Positions 1 to 8,446 of a stretch of DNA of 26,200 nucleotides are shown here, in pieces. The translations under genes were made by a program, and so were the position numbers. The notes beneath the pieces were generated by a model, which saw nothing but the letters and a program-made list of their open reading frames with translations, was not told the DNA's origin and did no database searches. How positions within the stretch are numbered: position 1 is the first letter of the stretch; each line of letters opens with the position of its first letter. This DNA is from an uncultured bacterium (GTDB taxonomy: Bacteria; Bacillota; Clostridia; Lachnospirales; Lachnospiraceae), in the NCBI GenBank assembly GCA_905214855.1, contig CAJMNU010000011.1, positions 1 through 26,200 on the forward strand, read 5' to 3'.

Positions 1-1761
1 TTTCATAGAAAGTAAAGAATCTCTCGTCTCCTTATCCACTATCTCATTGTTGTGGATATCCAAAGTATCTGCTGGCAGATTCAGCATTTCAGATGCATAC
101 TCCAAAATACGTTCTTTTAAAATCTGTGCTGTCTGCTTTAACGCCATACCACTCACATAAGTCTGTCTGGATGCATAAGCTCCCGTATCAAATGGTGTGA
201 TATCTGTATCCTGTGTTGAAATGATATATATCTTATCTTCCGTAAATCCCAAAGAATCCGCAGCCATCTGCGTAAATATGGTATCTGCTCCCTGACCAAT
301 CTCCGTAGCTCCCATTTGAAGCTGAATAGAGCCATCTTGATTTAATACCATTCTACAAGATGCAGTTTCTAGGGAGATTGGATATACCCCTGTTTTGTAA
401 CAAAAGATCGCCATTCCGATACCACGCCGTATCATTCCTGTCTGATCCTTGTATAAACGGCGTTTTTCATCCCAATGCATTCTCTCTCGTCCCTTTTCAA
501 TGCATTGTTTTAGACCATAGCTGTGGAATGTAATACCTGTGTGTGGATCACGGTATCCTTCTTTCATACAATTTTTCAAACGATATTCCAGAGGATCTAT
601 GTGCAGCATATAGGCGAGATCATCTGTCATCGCCTCTGTGACAAAAGCTGCCTGAGGGATTCCATATCCTCTCATCGCTCCTGCTGATGCAGAACTCGTA
701 TACACCGTATAGGAATCTGCCTCCATTCCCCTTTCATCCTGATAAAGCTGTTTAAACATATTTGCCATGTTTGCCACAATAGAATGACCATGTGATGCAT
801 ATCCACCCTGATTCGAATATGCCTCCAGTTTTCTTGCCACCAGTGTGCCATCTTTTCTCACTGCTGCCTTTATGTGGCATTTGATGGCATGACGCACTCT
901 TGTGGAAGTAAAAGTTTCCTCTCTGGAAATCTCCAACTTCACACAGCGTCCCCCTGCCTGAAGACAGAGAAACGCATTCAATGGCTCATACAAAACATCC
1001 TGTTTGTTGCCGAATCCGCCTCCAATATATGGCTTGATAATACGGATCTGTCCCCAATCCATTCCCAGCGCCTGCCCTACCACACGCCTTACAATATGTG
1101 GGGTCTGTGTGGAAGTGACGATCACTAATTTTCCATTTCCATCTTGGTATGCAAAGGAAACTGGAAGTTCCAGATGGCAGTGTTGTACTCTCTGTGTCTG
1201 ATACACTTTATCCAAAATCAGAAGATCTTCCTCTTCTTGTACACTCTTCTCAAAATCACCTTCCCCCACAGTCATTCTGGAGTGTGCCAAGATATTGTCC
1301 GGTCTTTCTTCATGAAGAACAGAAGCCCCCTCTTTCATGGCATCTTCTACCTCAGGAATCGGCGGCAGTTCCTCATATTCCACCCGAATCAGCCTTACTG
1401 CTCTTGCTGCCGCAACTTCATCCTTTGCTATTACCGCAGCAATATCATCGCCATAAAGCCTTACTCTCTGATTTAACAATTTTCTATCCTGTACATCCTG
1501 ATGTGCCTTCTCCACAGACCACGGATGACCGGGTGTTCCAAACAAAATATCCGGCACATCAAAACAAGTCACAATCTTTACCACCCCAGGTACTTTCTGT
1601 GCCTCTTCCAGATCAAAACCTTTTACCCATCCATTTGCTATCGTACTATGTACCACTTTTGCACACAACACATCCTCTGGCATCAAGTCAGCAGTATATT
1701 TTGCCTCTCCTGTCACCTTTGCATATGCATCTACACGGGTCGTTTTTGCTCCAACACCCAC
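1..1761 (-). CDS. xdhA: Xanthine dehydrogenase, molybdopterin-binding subunit (partial, runs off left edge)
   Basis: The frame stays open from a GTG at 1761 to base 1, giving 587 residues. I chose GTG because GGAGGG sits six bases upstream; no ATG is suitably placed. The protein begins with the VGAKTTRVDAYAKVTGEAKY type of opening typical of the family. It then shows GGGFGNKQD near residues 247-255, AMRGYG near 361-366 and GATEIGQGAD near 482-491, which are molybdopterin and active-site segments of the xanthine oxidase family. The family is usually about 750-780 residues, so the last 150-190, with the catalytic glutamate, lie outside. It should oxidise hypoxanthine or xanthine in the cytoplasm, passing electrons to FAD and 2Fe-2S partners. 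It follows guanine deaminase and a purine permease on the same strand, which supports a purine substrate over nicotinate or another hydroxylase substrate. Subfamily assignment is from context. Confidence 0.88.
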   Translation of the reverse strand, partial: MGVGAKTTRVDAYAKVTGEAKYTADLMPEDVLCAKVVHSTIANGWVKGFDLEEAQKVPGVVKIVTCFDVPDILFGTPGHPWSVEKAHQDVQDRKLLNQRVRLYGDDIAAVIAKDEVAAARAVRLIRVEYEELPPIPEVEDAMKEGASVLHEERPDNILAHSRMTVGEGDFEKSVQEEEDLLILDKVYQTQRVQHCHLELPVSFAYQDGNGKLVIVTSTQTPHIVRRVVGQALGMDWGQIRIIKPYIGGGFGNKQDVLYEPLNAFLCLQAGGRCVKLEISREETFTSTRVRHAIKCHIKAAVRKDGTLVARKLEAYSNQGGYASHGHSIVANMANMFKQLYQDERGMEADSYTVYTSSASAGAMRGYGIPQAAFVTEAMTDDLAYMLHIDPLEYRLKNCMKEGYRDPHTGITFHSYGLKQCIEKGRERMHWDEKRRLYKDQTGMIRRGIGMAIFCYKTGVYPISLETASCRMVLNQDGSIQLQMGATEIGQGADTIFTQMAADSLGFTEDKIYIISTQDTDITPFDTGAYASRQTYVSGMALKQTAQILKERILEYASEMLNLPADTLDIHNNEIVDKETRDSLLSMK

Positions 1762-1792
1762 AAGATTCCCTCCAATCTCTTCTTTATATAAC

Positions 1793-1858
1793 AAAAGTGT
1801 GCCTCAAATTTTACTCTGCACGCTAACTATACAGAAAAACATTTCAAGGCACACTTTT
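1793..1858 (-). terminator. 12-bp inverted repeat between permease gene and xdhA
   Basis: AAAAGTGTGCCT (1793-1804) and AGGCACACTTTT (1847-1858) are perfect inverted repeats separated by 42 bases. Read on the minus strand, the closing arm ends in CTTTTGTTAT, so it may act as a leaky terminator after the permease gene. It may equally be a leader structure or operator for xdhA. The long loop and weak T-tract make it a poor classical terminator. Confidence 0.45.
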
Positions 1859-1898
1859 TACTAACTATTCGAATCGTTTTTACATAGATCGAAATTGA

Positions 1899-3275
1899 TT
1901 ACAAGATAATATATTTAATTATAAACAATACAGCCAATATATACATCAATACACTGATCTTTTTCTCTTTTGCTTTTCCACAAAGAAGATTGATCGCTAC
2001 ATAAGAGATAACTCCCATTGCAATACCTTCTGAAATGCTGTACATAAATGGCATAGCAATGATAGCGATAAAGCATGGGATCGCTTCTGATGCATCGTCA
2101 AAGCTGATCTTTGTGATAGAGGTCAGCATCAGATATCCTACCACTACCAGAGCCGGAGCTGTGGCAAAGGATGGGATTGCCAAAAAGATTGGAGACAAGA
2201 ACAGAGCGATCAAAAACATTCCGGCAGATACCAGCGCTGTCAATCCAGTACGTCCACCCTCAGAAACACCGGATGCACTCTCTACGAATGTTGTAGTAGT
2301 GGAAGTACCCAGAGCTGCACCTACAGAAGTACCGATGGAATCTGCAAGCAGAGCTCCACGGATCCTAGGAAGTTTACCATTCTTATCCAGCATGTTTGCC
2401 TTAGAGGAAACACCGATCAAAGTTCCCAGAGTATCAAACAGATCGACAAACAGGAATGCAAACATAATGATCAAAAAGTCCAGTGAAAATACTTTTGTGA
2501 AATCCATCTGGAACAAGGTAGGAGCAACACTTGGAACAGAAATACCACCAGAAAAGTCCGGAAGCAGACTGAAAAATCCCATATCTGGATTTGGCTGGTA
2601 GATTCCTAAGAACTGACAGATAATGCCAAGTCCCCATGTGATCAGGATACCCCAAAGGATATTACCCTTTACATTCTTGTACAACAGTACTGCTGTGATG
2701 ATAATTCCGATCAAAGCCAAAAGCACTGTGATCCCCTCACTGCTGAATGTACCAGTTTCAAGTGAAGTCTTAAAAGAGAATACTCCTAAAAGAGTGGAAT
2801 CATTATTTACTACAACATGTGCATTCTGAAGACCAATGAATGTGATAAATAAACCGATACCAACGGAAACTGCATGTTTCAGGTTCATCGGAATCGCATT
2901 AAAGATTGCCTCACGCACACTTGTCAATGACAACACGATAAAAATAAAACCTTCTACAAAAACAGCTGCCAAAGCCTGCTGCCAAGTATATCCCATCTGA
3001 AGAACTACGGTATATGCAAAGTATGCATTCAGTCCCATACCCGGAGCCAATACAAATGGATAGTTTGCCAGCAATGCCATCAAGATGGTGGCAACTGCGG
3101 AAGCCAATACGGTTGCGGTAAATACAGCGCCCTTGTCCATTCCTGCTACTGACAGGATGGATGGATTTACTGCCAGAATATACGCCATTGTCATAAATGT
3201 CGTAATACCTGCTACAACTTCTGTCTTGACATCCGTATTGTTTTCCTTCAAGTGAAATAGTTTTTCTAAATTCAT
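1899..3275 (-). CDS. pbuG: NCS2-family (AzgA/PbuG-like) guanine/hypoxanthine permease
   Basis: A 458-residue, very hydrophobic protein expected to span the membrane many times (AzgA-type members have about 12-14 segments). It imports purine bases, probably by proton symport. Hallmarks are TTFMTMAYILAVNPSIL near residues 25-41, the APGMGLNAYFAY segment near 78-89, VGIGLFITFIGLQNAH, and FVDLFDTLGTLIGV in the second half; all match the PbuG/GhxP branch of NCS2. I set the start at ATG 3275 because GGAGGG lies seven bases upstream; a longer open frame upstream lacks such a site. The gene begins 10 bases after the guanine deaminase stop, so the two are almost certainly co-translated. Which of guanine, hypoxanthine, adenine or xanthine it prefers cannot be read from the sequence; the neighbours suggest guanine or hypoxanthine. 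Confidence 0.9.
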   Translation of the reverse strand: MNLEKLFHLKENNTDVKTEVVAGITTFMTMAYILAVNPSILSVAGMDKGAVFTATVLASAVATILMALLANYPFVLAPGMGLNAYFAYTVVLQMGYTWQQALAAVFVEGFIFIVLSLTSVREAIFNAIPMNLKHAVSVGIGLFITFIGLQNAHVVVNNDSTLLGVFSFKTSLETGTFSSEGITVLLALIGIIITAVLLYKNVKGNILWGILITWGLGIICQFLGIYQPNPDMGFFSLLPDFSGGISVPSVAPTLFQMDFTKVFSLDFLIIMFAFLFVDLFDTLGTLIGVSSKANMLDKNGKLPRIRGALLADSIGTSVGAALGTSTTTTFVESASGVSEGGRTGLTALVSAGMFLIALFLSPIFLAIPSFATAPALVVVGYLMLTSITKISFDDASEAIPCFIAIIAMPFMYSISEGIAMGVISYVAINLLCGKAKEKKISVLMYILAVLFIIKYIIL

Positions 3276-3285
3276 ATTTTCCCTC

Positions 3286-4566
3286 CTAAAATAGCTGTCT
3301 GCCCGCTGCGAACTTATGAAGCACCTCATTTCCATTATTCAAATAAATAAAACGCTCCAGACGTTCTTTCACGCTCAACTGCTGCGGGTGCCGGAATCTG
3401 CCATCATCCAATACAATGGCATCCAATTCATACCCAGTCTCAAAACTTCCCACATTTCCAAAGAAAGCGCCTCCGCCCTTTGTTCCCAGATAAAACGCCT
3501 CTGTCACTGTAAGAGGTTTCTGTGTTTCATCCACCAAACGCCAACGCATCTTTGACATTTGGATGGCATCAGACATCGCTCTGAAAATAGACATGTGTAC
3601 GCCTCCTGCCACATCACTTCCCAGTCCAACTCTCATTCCTTCCTGCAGATAGGTTCGCACCGGAGCGATACCAGAAGATAGATTTTCATTTGACTGTGGG
3701 CAGTGTGCAATAAATACCCCCCTTTCTTTCATACGTCTTCTTTCTTGTTCTTCAGACCAGACACAATGAGCCATAATCGTTGGAACTCCACCGCCAAAAA
3801 GCTGGAACCTGTCATACGCATCCCCATAAAATTCTGCCTGCGGGGAAAGTTCCTTTACCCATGTGATCTCACCTTGATTTTCTGACAAATGAGACTGCAC
3901 TGGCAATGTATACTCTTTTTGTATCTTGCTCAGTCCATCCATAAGCTCATCTGTACAAGATGGAATAAAACGTGGTGTTAAGATCGGCTTTACTCTTTGA
4001 TATCTGCGTTTTTCTGTCTCTTTTAGCCACTTTTCTGTGCACCTAAGAGATTCCATCGCATTTGCTTCTCTCAAAAAGTCAGGACTATTGCGATCCATAT
4101 TGACTTTTCCAACAAAAGCACAAACACCCGACTCTTCCAATTTATCCATCAGTATCAATGTTCCTGAGACATGAAGTGTTCCAAAAATACATGCTCTTGT
4201 ATTAGGACCATTTCTAAGATCTTCCACAAATATCTCATACGCTTTTTGGGCGTATTCCTCATCCTGATATTTTCCTTCTTCTGGAAATGTATGGCAATTC
4301 AGCCAATCCAGAAGTTCCATATCCATTCCTAAGCCACGAAACGCATACTGAGGTGCATGAACATGCAGATCAACCAGTCCCGGCACAATCAGTTTACCAC
4401 TATAATCCAAGATTGGAAAGCCCTGAAGTTTCTCCGGAAGCACTTTTGTAACCCCAGCACACAGTCCATCCTCACAGATCAGGTAACCATTCTCCACACA
4501 GACCATCGTTTCCTTATCTGGAGTATAACAAATATCTCCCTTTAAAATAAAACTTTTCTGCTCCAT
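3286..4566 (-). CDS. guaD: Guanine deaminase
   Basis: A 426-residue amidohydrolase that converts guanine to xanthine and ammonia. The metal-binding HVHAPQY motif follows PGLVDL near residue 70. It is followed by the deaminase signature FRGLGMDMELLDWL, then QSHLSEN, MAHCVWS, the HCPQSNENLSSGI segment and GLGSDVAGG with the catalytic aspartate. Together these match bacterial GuaD and not cytosine or S-adenosylhomocysteine deaminases. The upstream frame is open to 4680, but ATG 4566 has AAGAAGGGGTAGGA before it, and the longer version would translate the riboswitch. The gene heads the purine operon: permease follows at once and xanthine dehydrogenase next, so guanine would be imported, deaminated and oxidised. 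Activity on 8-oxoguanine is possible within this superfamily but not shown here. Confidence 0.93.
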   Translation of the reverse strand: MEQKSFILKGDICYTPDKETMVCVENGYLICEDGLCAGVTKVLPEKLQGFPILDYSGKLIVPGLVDLHVHAPQYAFRGLGMDMELLDWLNCHTFPEEGKYQDEEYAQKAYEIFVEDLRNGPNTRACIFGTLHVSGTLILMDKLEESGVCAFVGKVNMDRNSPDFLREANAMESLRCTEKWLKETEKRRYQRVKPILTPRFIPSCTDELMDGLSKIQKEYTLPVQSHLSENQGEITWVKELSPQAEFYGDAYDRFQLFGGGVPTIMAHCVWSEEQERRRMKERGVFIAHCPQSNENLSSGIAPVRTYLQEGMRVGLGSDVAGGVHMSIFRAMSDAIQMSKMRWRLVDETQKPLTVTEAFYLGTKGGGAFFGNVGSFETGYELDAIVLDDGRFRHPQQLSVKERLERFIYLNNGNEVLHKFAAGRQLF

Positions 4567-4626
4567 TCCTACCCCTTCTTTCTTAAACCAAAATGCCTTT
4601 ATATTTAACAGTTCTTCTCTCAAAAT

Positions 4627-4660
4627 AAAAAAACACCTGAACAGTCTTATCCCTTTGGTG
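4627..4660 (-). terminator. Possible riboswitch expression platform (terminator)
   Basis: Downstream of the aptamer, CACC (4660-4657) can pair with GGTG (4637-4634), which is followed by seven T (4633-4627). The terminator stem is short. A competing hairpin, CTCTTTG/CAAAGGG (4668-4662 with 4657-4651), would sequester CACC and shares two bases with aptamer P1. Transcription control is therefore plausible, but the direction of switching is not clear by eye. Confidence 0.4.
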
Positions 4661-4666
4661 CCAAAG

Positions 4667-4732
4667 AGACTTATAGACAACTATTCCGGTAGTTGGTAGA
4701 TACGCCTGACCAATCTCAGGCTTATATAACTC
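4667..4732 (-). ncRNA. Purine-riboswitch-like aptamer in the guaD leader
   Basis: On the minus strand the leader folds as a three-way junction. P2 is GCCTGA/TCAGGC (4721-4716 with 4709-4704), J2/3 reads GTATCTACC (4703-4695), and P3 is AACTA/TAGTT (4694-4690 with 4683-4679). P1 pairs about 4731-4725 with 4674-4667, with one G-G mismatch. L2 (GATTGG) and L3 (CCGGAA) keep the GG and CC that form the loop-loop contact in purine aptamers. The residues equivalent to U22, U47, U51 and C74 of the B. subtilis xpt aptamer are present (C74 at 4676), predicting guanine-type recognition. Differences are A73 changed to U (4677), a G-C pair in place of U25-A45, and both loops having six rather than seven bases. 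A family search was not possible. Confidence 0.82.
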
Positions 4733-4750
4733 TTATAGTGCTTTTTTATT

Positions 4751-4779
4751 TATATAGTTATTGAGAGAAATTTTATCAA
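4751..4779 (-). promoter_or_regulatory. Promoter of the purine catabolism operon
   Basis: On the minus strand, TTGATA (4779-4774), a 17-base spacer and TATATA (4756-4751) form a good sigma-A promoter. Transcription would start near 4744, just ahead of the aptamer, which supports the riboswitch reading and makes guaD the first gene of the operon. Confidence 0.7.
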
Positions 4780-4900
4780 GAAAAATAATAATCTACAGAT
4801 ACTATTTCTTTACTATAAATAATTTCTTTTAATTATCTCTATCATATCTAAATTTTCACTAAATTTCAAGTTTATTTTTCATTATAATTCTTAAAAAATG

Positions 4901-4963
4901 CAAAAAATAGGAGGAAGCCACAGCTATCTCCTCTAGGAGAGGATCATATCACAAGCTTCCTCC
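4901..4963 (-). terminator. Terminator of the DUF1858 gene
   Basis: GGAGGAAGC (4910-4918) and GCTTCCTCC (4955-4963) pair over nine bases and enclose a second hairpin, TCTCCT/AGGAGA. On the minus strand this is followed by TATTTTTTG, a clear Rho-independent terminator for the gene ending at 4972. It also separates that gene from the purine operon promoter. Confidence 0.8.
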
Positions 4964-4971
4964 ACTGTTTC

Positions 4972-5172
4972 TTACTTATTTGCAAGATACTCATTCACAG
5001 AATCTACTACTGTATTCACATCCAGTCCGTGTACCATACAAGCCTCTTCCAGAGACTCCATCTGTGCGGATGGGCATCCTAAACAATGCATTCCCACTCT
5101 CATCAGAATAGGTGCAATTCCCTCATCCAAACGAACCAGATCACCGATCAGCATATCTTTATTAATCTGCAT
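4972..5172 (-). CDS. DUF1858 domain-containing small protein
   Basis: A 66-residue protein with the DUF1858 pattern: an opening 'INKDMLIGDLV', then a middle MRVGMHCLGCPSA with two cysteines in a CxxC spacing, then a helical end. Stand-alone DUF1858 proteins are common in anaerobic Firmicutes, and the same domain is found at the N-terminus of ScdA-type iron-sulphur repair proteins and next to hybrid-cluster proteins. The biochemical role is not established; binding of a metal, sulphur species or redox partner through CLGC is only an inference. AGGAGG stands eight to nine bases before the ATG, and the gene has its own promoter and terminator, so it is a single-gene unit. Confidence 0.8.
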   Translation of the reverse strand: MQINKDMLIGDLVRLDEGIAPILMRVGMHCLGCPSAQMESLEEACMVHGLDVNTVVDSVNEYLANK

Positions 5173-5205
5173 TTTATTTTCCTCCTTTGGTTGCTACATT
5201 CCTTG

Positions 5206-5234
5206 ATTTTAACATATTTCTACTTCACCTGCAA
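5206..5234 (-). promoter_or_regulatory. Promoter of the DUF1858 gene
   Basis: On the minus strand, TTGCAG (5234-5229) and TAAAAT (5211-5206) are 17 bases apart, and a TATG just before the -10 box gives an extended -10 character. The start would lie about 25-30 bases before the ATG. Confidence 0.6.
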
Positions 5235-5327
5235 GTATTTCCTTTCTCCAAAAAACTCATACTTTCCTTGTAGAAACAACATTTTTCCATACCAAAAAAT
5301 CAACTCTTCTCTATATTCTCACTCATA

Positions 5328-5996
5328 CTATAAGGTATCCAAAATAGTAAAAGAATTACGCTCAAATTTCAGAATTCCCTCATCACGCAATTTACTCAGT
5401 TCCACTGACATCGCACTCCTGTCCACATTCAGATATTCTGCAAGCTGCTGCCTGTTAAATGGGATCTCAAACTTGAGGCTCTTCTGCCGTTTTGACTCAT
5501 CAGACAGATACGAAAGTAATTTATTCCTTGTTGTCTTTTGGGAGGTATGTTCAATCTTCTTCATCAATACCTGATTTGCCTCTGCCATCACTTGGAGCAG
5601 ATTGTGGATCAACTGTGTATGGCTGAAACATGCCTTGGAACAAACCCCCAAAATATTCTTTACATTCAAAAATGCGACAACCGTTTTCTCAGAAGCGATC
5701 ACTCCAAAAGATAATGTCTCTTTATTCATAAAAGCAAAACTTTCACCAAAAGGCTGTCCCTCCTCCATTTTTGCCAAAATGGTACGGTTTCCCCAGATAT
5801 CTTCCTTTACAATATATACACTTCCCAAAAGGATCAGACCAAACTTTTGTAATTTCTCACCCTCCCTGAAAATGTAGTCCCCCTTCTCATATTTTAATAT
5901 CTGAGGTCTTTGACATTCTAATGTATGTAATATCTCCTCTTCCTGCATTCCTGTAAAAATAGGTGAATTTCTCAACTGAAGTAAATAATCTCTCAT
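5328..5996 (-). CDS. Crp/Fnr-family transcriptional regulator
   Basis: A 222-residue protein with an N-terminal cyclic-nucleotide-binding-like beta-roll (about 10-120) and a C-terminal winged helix. The roll has GDYIFREGE, LILLGSVYIVKED and EGQPFGESFAF, which are phosphate-binding-cassette-like positions. The helix-turn-helix reads FNRQQLAEYLNVDRSAMS near 175-192. Three cysteines (two in GVCSKACF near 120-126, one near the N-terminus) do not match the FNR cluster pattern, so the signal is unknown. ATG 5996 is chosen over an upstream in-frame TTG at 6059, which has no ribosome site; even the chosen site (GAGGGAAAGAG) is modest. The gene diverges from the pyruvate formate-lyase operon across about 315 bases, so it is a good candidate for that operon's regulator, as Crp/Fnr proteins often control fermentative genes. 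This link is inferred from position. Confidence 0.88.
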   Translation of the reverse strand: MRDYLLQLRNSPIFTGMQEEEILHTLECQRPQILKYEKGDYIFREGEKLQKFGLILLGSVYIVKEDIWGNRTILAKMEEGQPFGESFAFMNKETLSFGVIASEKTVVAFLNVKNILGVCSKACFSHTQLIHNLLQVMAEANQVLMKKIEHTSQKTTRNKLLSYLSDESKRQKSLKFEIPFNRQQLAEYLNVDRSAMSVELSKLRDEGILKFERNSFTILDTL

Positions 5997-6190
5997 TTTT
6001 TCTCTTTCCCTCTTCCTTAAAGAGCCTTCCAACCGAAACTTATAACACAAAAAGTCCAATCAGAAAGCAAAAAATCTGTACTATTCTCTATATTGTTCCT
6101 TTTTGTATATTAAAAAAAACAATTTTTCTTCTTTTTTGTTGTATATCTAACAGACTTGATGGAAATATTCTATTATAATACAGATAATCA

Positions 6191-6223
6191 GTCAAGAAAA
6201 AATTTTCGTCAGACCTTCTTGAC
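6191..6223. promoter_or_regulatory. Inverted repeat (candidate operator) overlapping the pfl -35 box
   Basis: GTCAAGAA (6191-6198) and TTCTTGAC (6216-6223) are perfect 8-base inverted repeats with 17 bases between them. The right arm contains most of the -35 hexamer, so a protein bound here would touch the promoter directly. The adjacent Crp/Fnr protein is the obvious candidate, although the arms do not resemble the E. coli CRP or FNR half-sites. Confidence 0.5.
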
Positions 6224-6247
6224 GTGTATACAATATCCAATTATAAT
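6219..6247 (+). promoter_or_regulatory. Promoter of the pyruvate formate-lyase operon
   Basis: TTGACG (6219-6224), a 17-base spacer and a perfect TATAAT (6242-6247) form one of the strongest promoters in the window. Transcription would begin near 6254, leaving a leader of about 58 bases before the ATG at 6312. The strength agrees with the highly expressed codon choice of the first gene. Confidence 0.8.
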
Positions 6248-6311
6248 AACTCTGTATTTAACTCTTAAACCATACTACAAAATAGAGAACAATAGGAGGA
6301 GGATTTACCCC

Positions 6312-8372
6312 ATGAGACCAGAATGGACAAATTTTAAAGGCGGCGTATGGGAGCGCGAAATCAATGTTCGTGACTTCATTCAGAAGAACTATACCCCATA
6401 TGACGGAGATGACACTTTCCTTGTCGGTCCCACACAGAATACAACAGATTTATGGAACCAGGTACTGGAGTTATCCAAACAGGAGCGTGAAAAAGGCGGT
6501 GTCCTTGATATGGATACCAAGGTGATCTCCACGATCACTTCCCATGGACCGGGTTATTTAAACAAAGACAAAGAGACCATCGTTGGTTTCCAGACTGATA
6601 AACCATTCAAGCGTTCCCTGCAGCCTTATGGCGGTATCCGTATGGCAGTAAAAGCTTGTCAGGATAACGGATATGAAGTAGACCCAGAGATCGTTGAATT
6701 TTTCACTACTCATAGAAAGACACACAACGCTGGTGTATTTGATGCATATACTCCAGAAATGCGTGCTTGCCGTTCCAGCCACATCATCACTGGACTTCCG
6801 GATGCATATGGTCGTGGACGTATCATCGGCGACTACCGTCGTGTCGCACTGTACGGTGTTGACCGTCTGATCGAAGATAAGACAGAGCAGAAGAATACAA
6901 CTCGTACAATTATGTATTCTGATGTTATCAGAAACCGCGAAGAATTATCTGAGCAGATCCGCGCACTTCAGGAACTGAAGAAACTGGGTGAGATCTACGG
7001 TTATGATATCGGAAGACCTGCTGAAAACGTAAAAGAAGCAATCCAGTGGACATATTTTGGATACCTTGCAGCTGTAAAAGAGCAGAATGGTGCTGCAATG
7101 TCCCTTGGACGTACTTCCACATTTATCGACATCTATGCTGAGCGTGACTTAAAGAACGGAACATTTACAGAGGAGCAGATCCAGGAGTTCGTAGACCACT
7201 TCATCATGAAGCTGAGACTTGTAAAATTTGCTCGTACTCCAGAATACAATGCACTGTTCTCCGGAGACCCAACTTGGGTTACAGAGTCTATCGGTGGTGT
7301 CGGCATTGACGGTCGTCACATGGTAACAAAGATGTCCTTCCGTTACCTGCACACACTGTCCAACCTTGGAACTGCTCCAGAGCCAAACCTGACTGTTCTT
7401 TGGTCCACAAGACTTCCGGAAAACTTCAAACGTTTCTGTGCTAAGACTTCCATCGAGTCCTCTTCCGTTCAGTACGAGAACGATGACTTAATGCGTGTAA
7501 CACATGGCGATGACTATGCGATCGCATGCTGTGTATCTTCCATGAGACTTGGTAAAGAAATGCAGTTCTTCGGCGCTCGTGCAAACCTTGCAAAATGTCT
7601 CCTTTACGCAATCAATGGTGGTGTAGATGAGATCACAAAGAAACAGGTTGGTCCTAAGTACCGTCCGATCACTTCTGAGTATCTTGATTATGATGAAGTA
7701 ATGGATAAGTACAAAGATATGATGCAGTGGCTGGCTCGTGTTTATGTAAACACATTGAACATCATCCACTATATGCATGACAAATACTGCTATGAGAGAA
7801 TCCAGATGGCTCTTCATGACAAAGAGATCACACGTTGGTTCGCAACCGGTATTGCAGGTCTTTCCGTAGTAGCTGACTCCCTGTCTGCTATCAAATACGC
7901 AAAGGTTAAGACAGTCCGTGATGAAAACGGTATCGTTGTAGATTACGAAGTAGAAGGTGATTTCCCGAAATACGGAAACGATGATGACCGTGTAGATCAG
8001 ATCGCTTCTGAGCTGGTTCACACATTCATGAACTATGTAAGAGGAAACCACACATACCGTGGCGGCAGACCTACTACTTCTATCCTTACCATCACATCCA
8101 ACGTTGTATATGGTAAGAATACAGGTTCTACACCAGACGGAAGAAAAGCAGGCGAGCCATTCGCTCCAGGTGCAAACCCAATGCACAGACGTGACAGCCA
8201 TGGTGCAGTTGCATCCTTATCTTCTGTTTCCAAGCTGCCATTCCGTGACGCACAGGATGGTATCTCCAATACTTTCTCCATCATCCCGAACGCACTTGGA
8301 AAAGATGATGTAGTATTTGCAGGAGATCTTGATGTAGACTTAGATCTGGATCTTAGCAACAACGACAAATAA
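6312..8372 (+). CDS. pflB: Pyruvate formate-lyase body lacking the glycyl radical domain
   Basis: A 686-residue protein matching formate C-acetyltransferase (pyruvate + CoA to acetyl-CoA + formate, cytoplasm). The N-terminus '[19 protein letters not shown]' and the catalytic cysteine pair in [10 protein letters not shown] (Cys406-Cys407) followed by [12 protein letters not shown] are classical PFL. Full PFL is about 740-760 residues; this one stops after [11 protein letters not shown] and a short acidic tail (DVDLDLDL). It therefore ends exactly where the C-terminal radical domain would begin. That domain, with RVSGYAV, is encoded separately at 8732. The end is a clean pair of TAA codons followed by a non-coding spacer, not a frameshift. 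ATG 6312 has GGAGGAGG nine bases upstream; an upstream open extension lacks support. Alone it could not hold the glycyl radical. Confidence 0.95.
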   Translation: MRPEWTNFKGGVWEREINVRDFIQKNYTPYDGDDTFLVGPTQNTTDLWNQVLELSKQEREKGGVLDMDTKVISTITSHGPGYLNKDKETIVGFQTDKPFKRSLQPYGGIRMAVKACQDNGYEVDPEIVEFFTTHRKTHNAGVFDAYTPEMRACRSSHIITGLPDAYGRGRIIGDYRRVALYGVDRLIEDKTEQKNTTRTIMYSDVIRNREELSEQIRALQELKKLGEIYGYDIGRPAENVKEAIQWTYFGYLAAVKEQNGAAMSLGRTSTFIDIYAERDLKNGTFTEEQIQEFVDHFIMKLRLVKFARTPEYNALFSGDPTWVTESIGGVGIDGRHMVTKMSFRYLHTLSNLGTAPEPNLTVLWSTRLPENFKRFCAKTSIESSSVQYENDDLMRVTHGDDYAIACCVSSMRLGKEMQFFGARANLAKCLLYAINGGVDEITKKQVGPKYRPITSEYLDYDEVMDKYKDMMQWLARVYVNTLNIIHYMHDKYCYERIQMALHDKEITRWFATGIAGLSVVADSLSAIKYAKVKTVRDENGIVVDYEVEGDFPKYGNDDDRVDQIASELVHTFMNYVRGNHTYRGGRPTTSILTITSNVVYGKNTGSTPDGRKAGEPFAPGANPMHRRDSHGAVASLSSVSKLPFRDAQDGISNTFSIIPNALGKDDVVFAGDLDVDLDLDLSNNDK

Positions 8373-8391
8373 TAACTATATAAACAAAACA

Positions 8392-8406
8392 GGATCTAAA
8401 TGATCC
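8392..8406 (+). other. Small hairpin between the lyase body and the 88-residue gene
   Basis: GGATC (8392-8396) and GATCC (8402-8406) can form a five-pair stem with a five-base loop in the 74-base spacer. There is no proper T-tract, so it is not a strong terminator. It might affect RNA processing or relative expression of the lyase pieces. Confidence 0.3.
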
Positions 8407-8446
8407 CCTTGTATCTTTGTCAATGACGCTGAAAGGAGTCTGCCGT

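Noticed and set aside
1149..1826. A 225-residue plus-strand open frame opposite xdhA
   Set aside because: It is antisense to a well-conserved molybdopterin subunit, is rich in Pro, Leu and Ser as expected for a shadow frame, and has no good ribosome site.
6078..6096. A similar segment near both ends of the crp-pfl spacer (ATTCTCTATATTGTTC and AGAGAACAAT)
   Set aside because: The match is short and gapped, and one copy lies next to the pfl ribosome site, so it is not convincing as a paired operator.
7488..8201. A 237-residue minus-strand open frame inside the lyase gene
   Set aside because: It is Cys- and Val-rich shadow coding opposite a highly conserved PFL region whose codon use explains the lack of stops.
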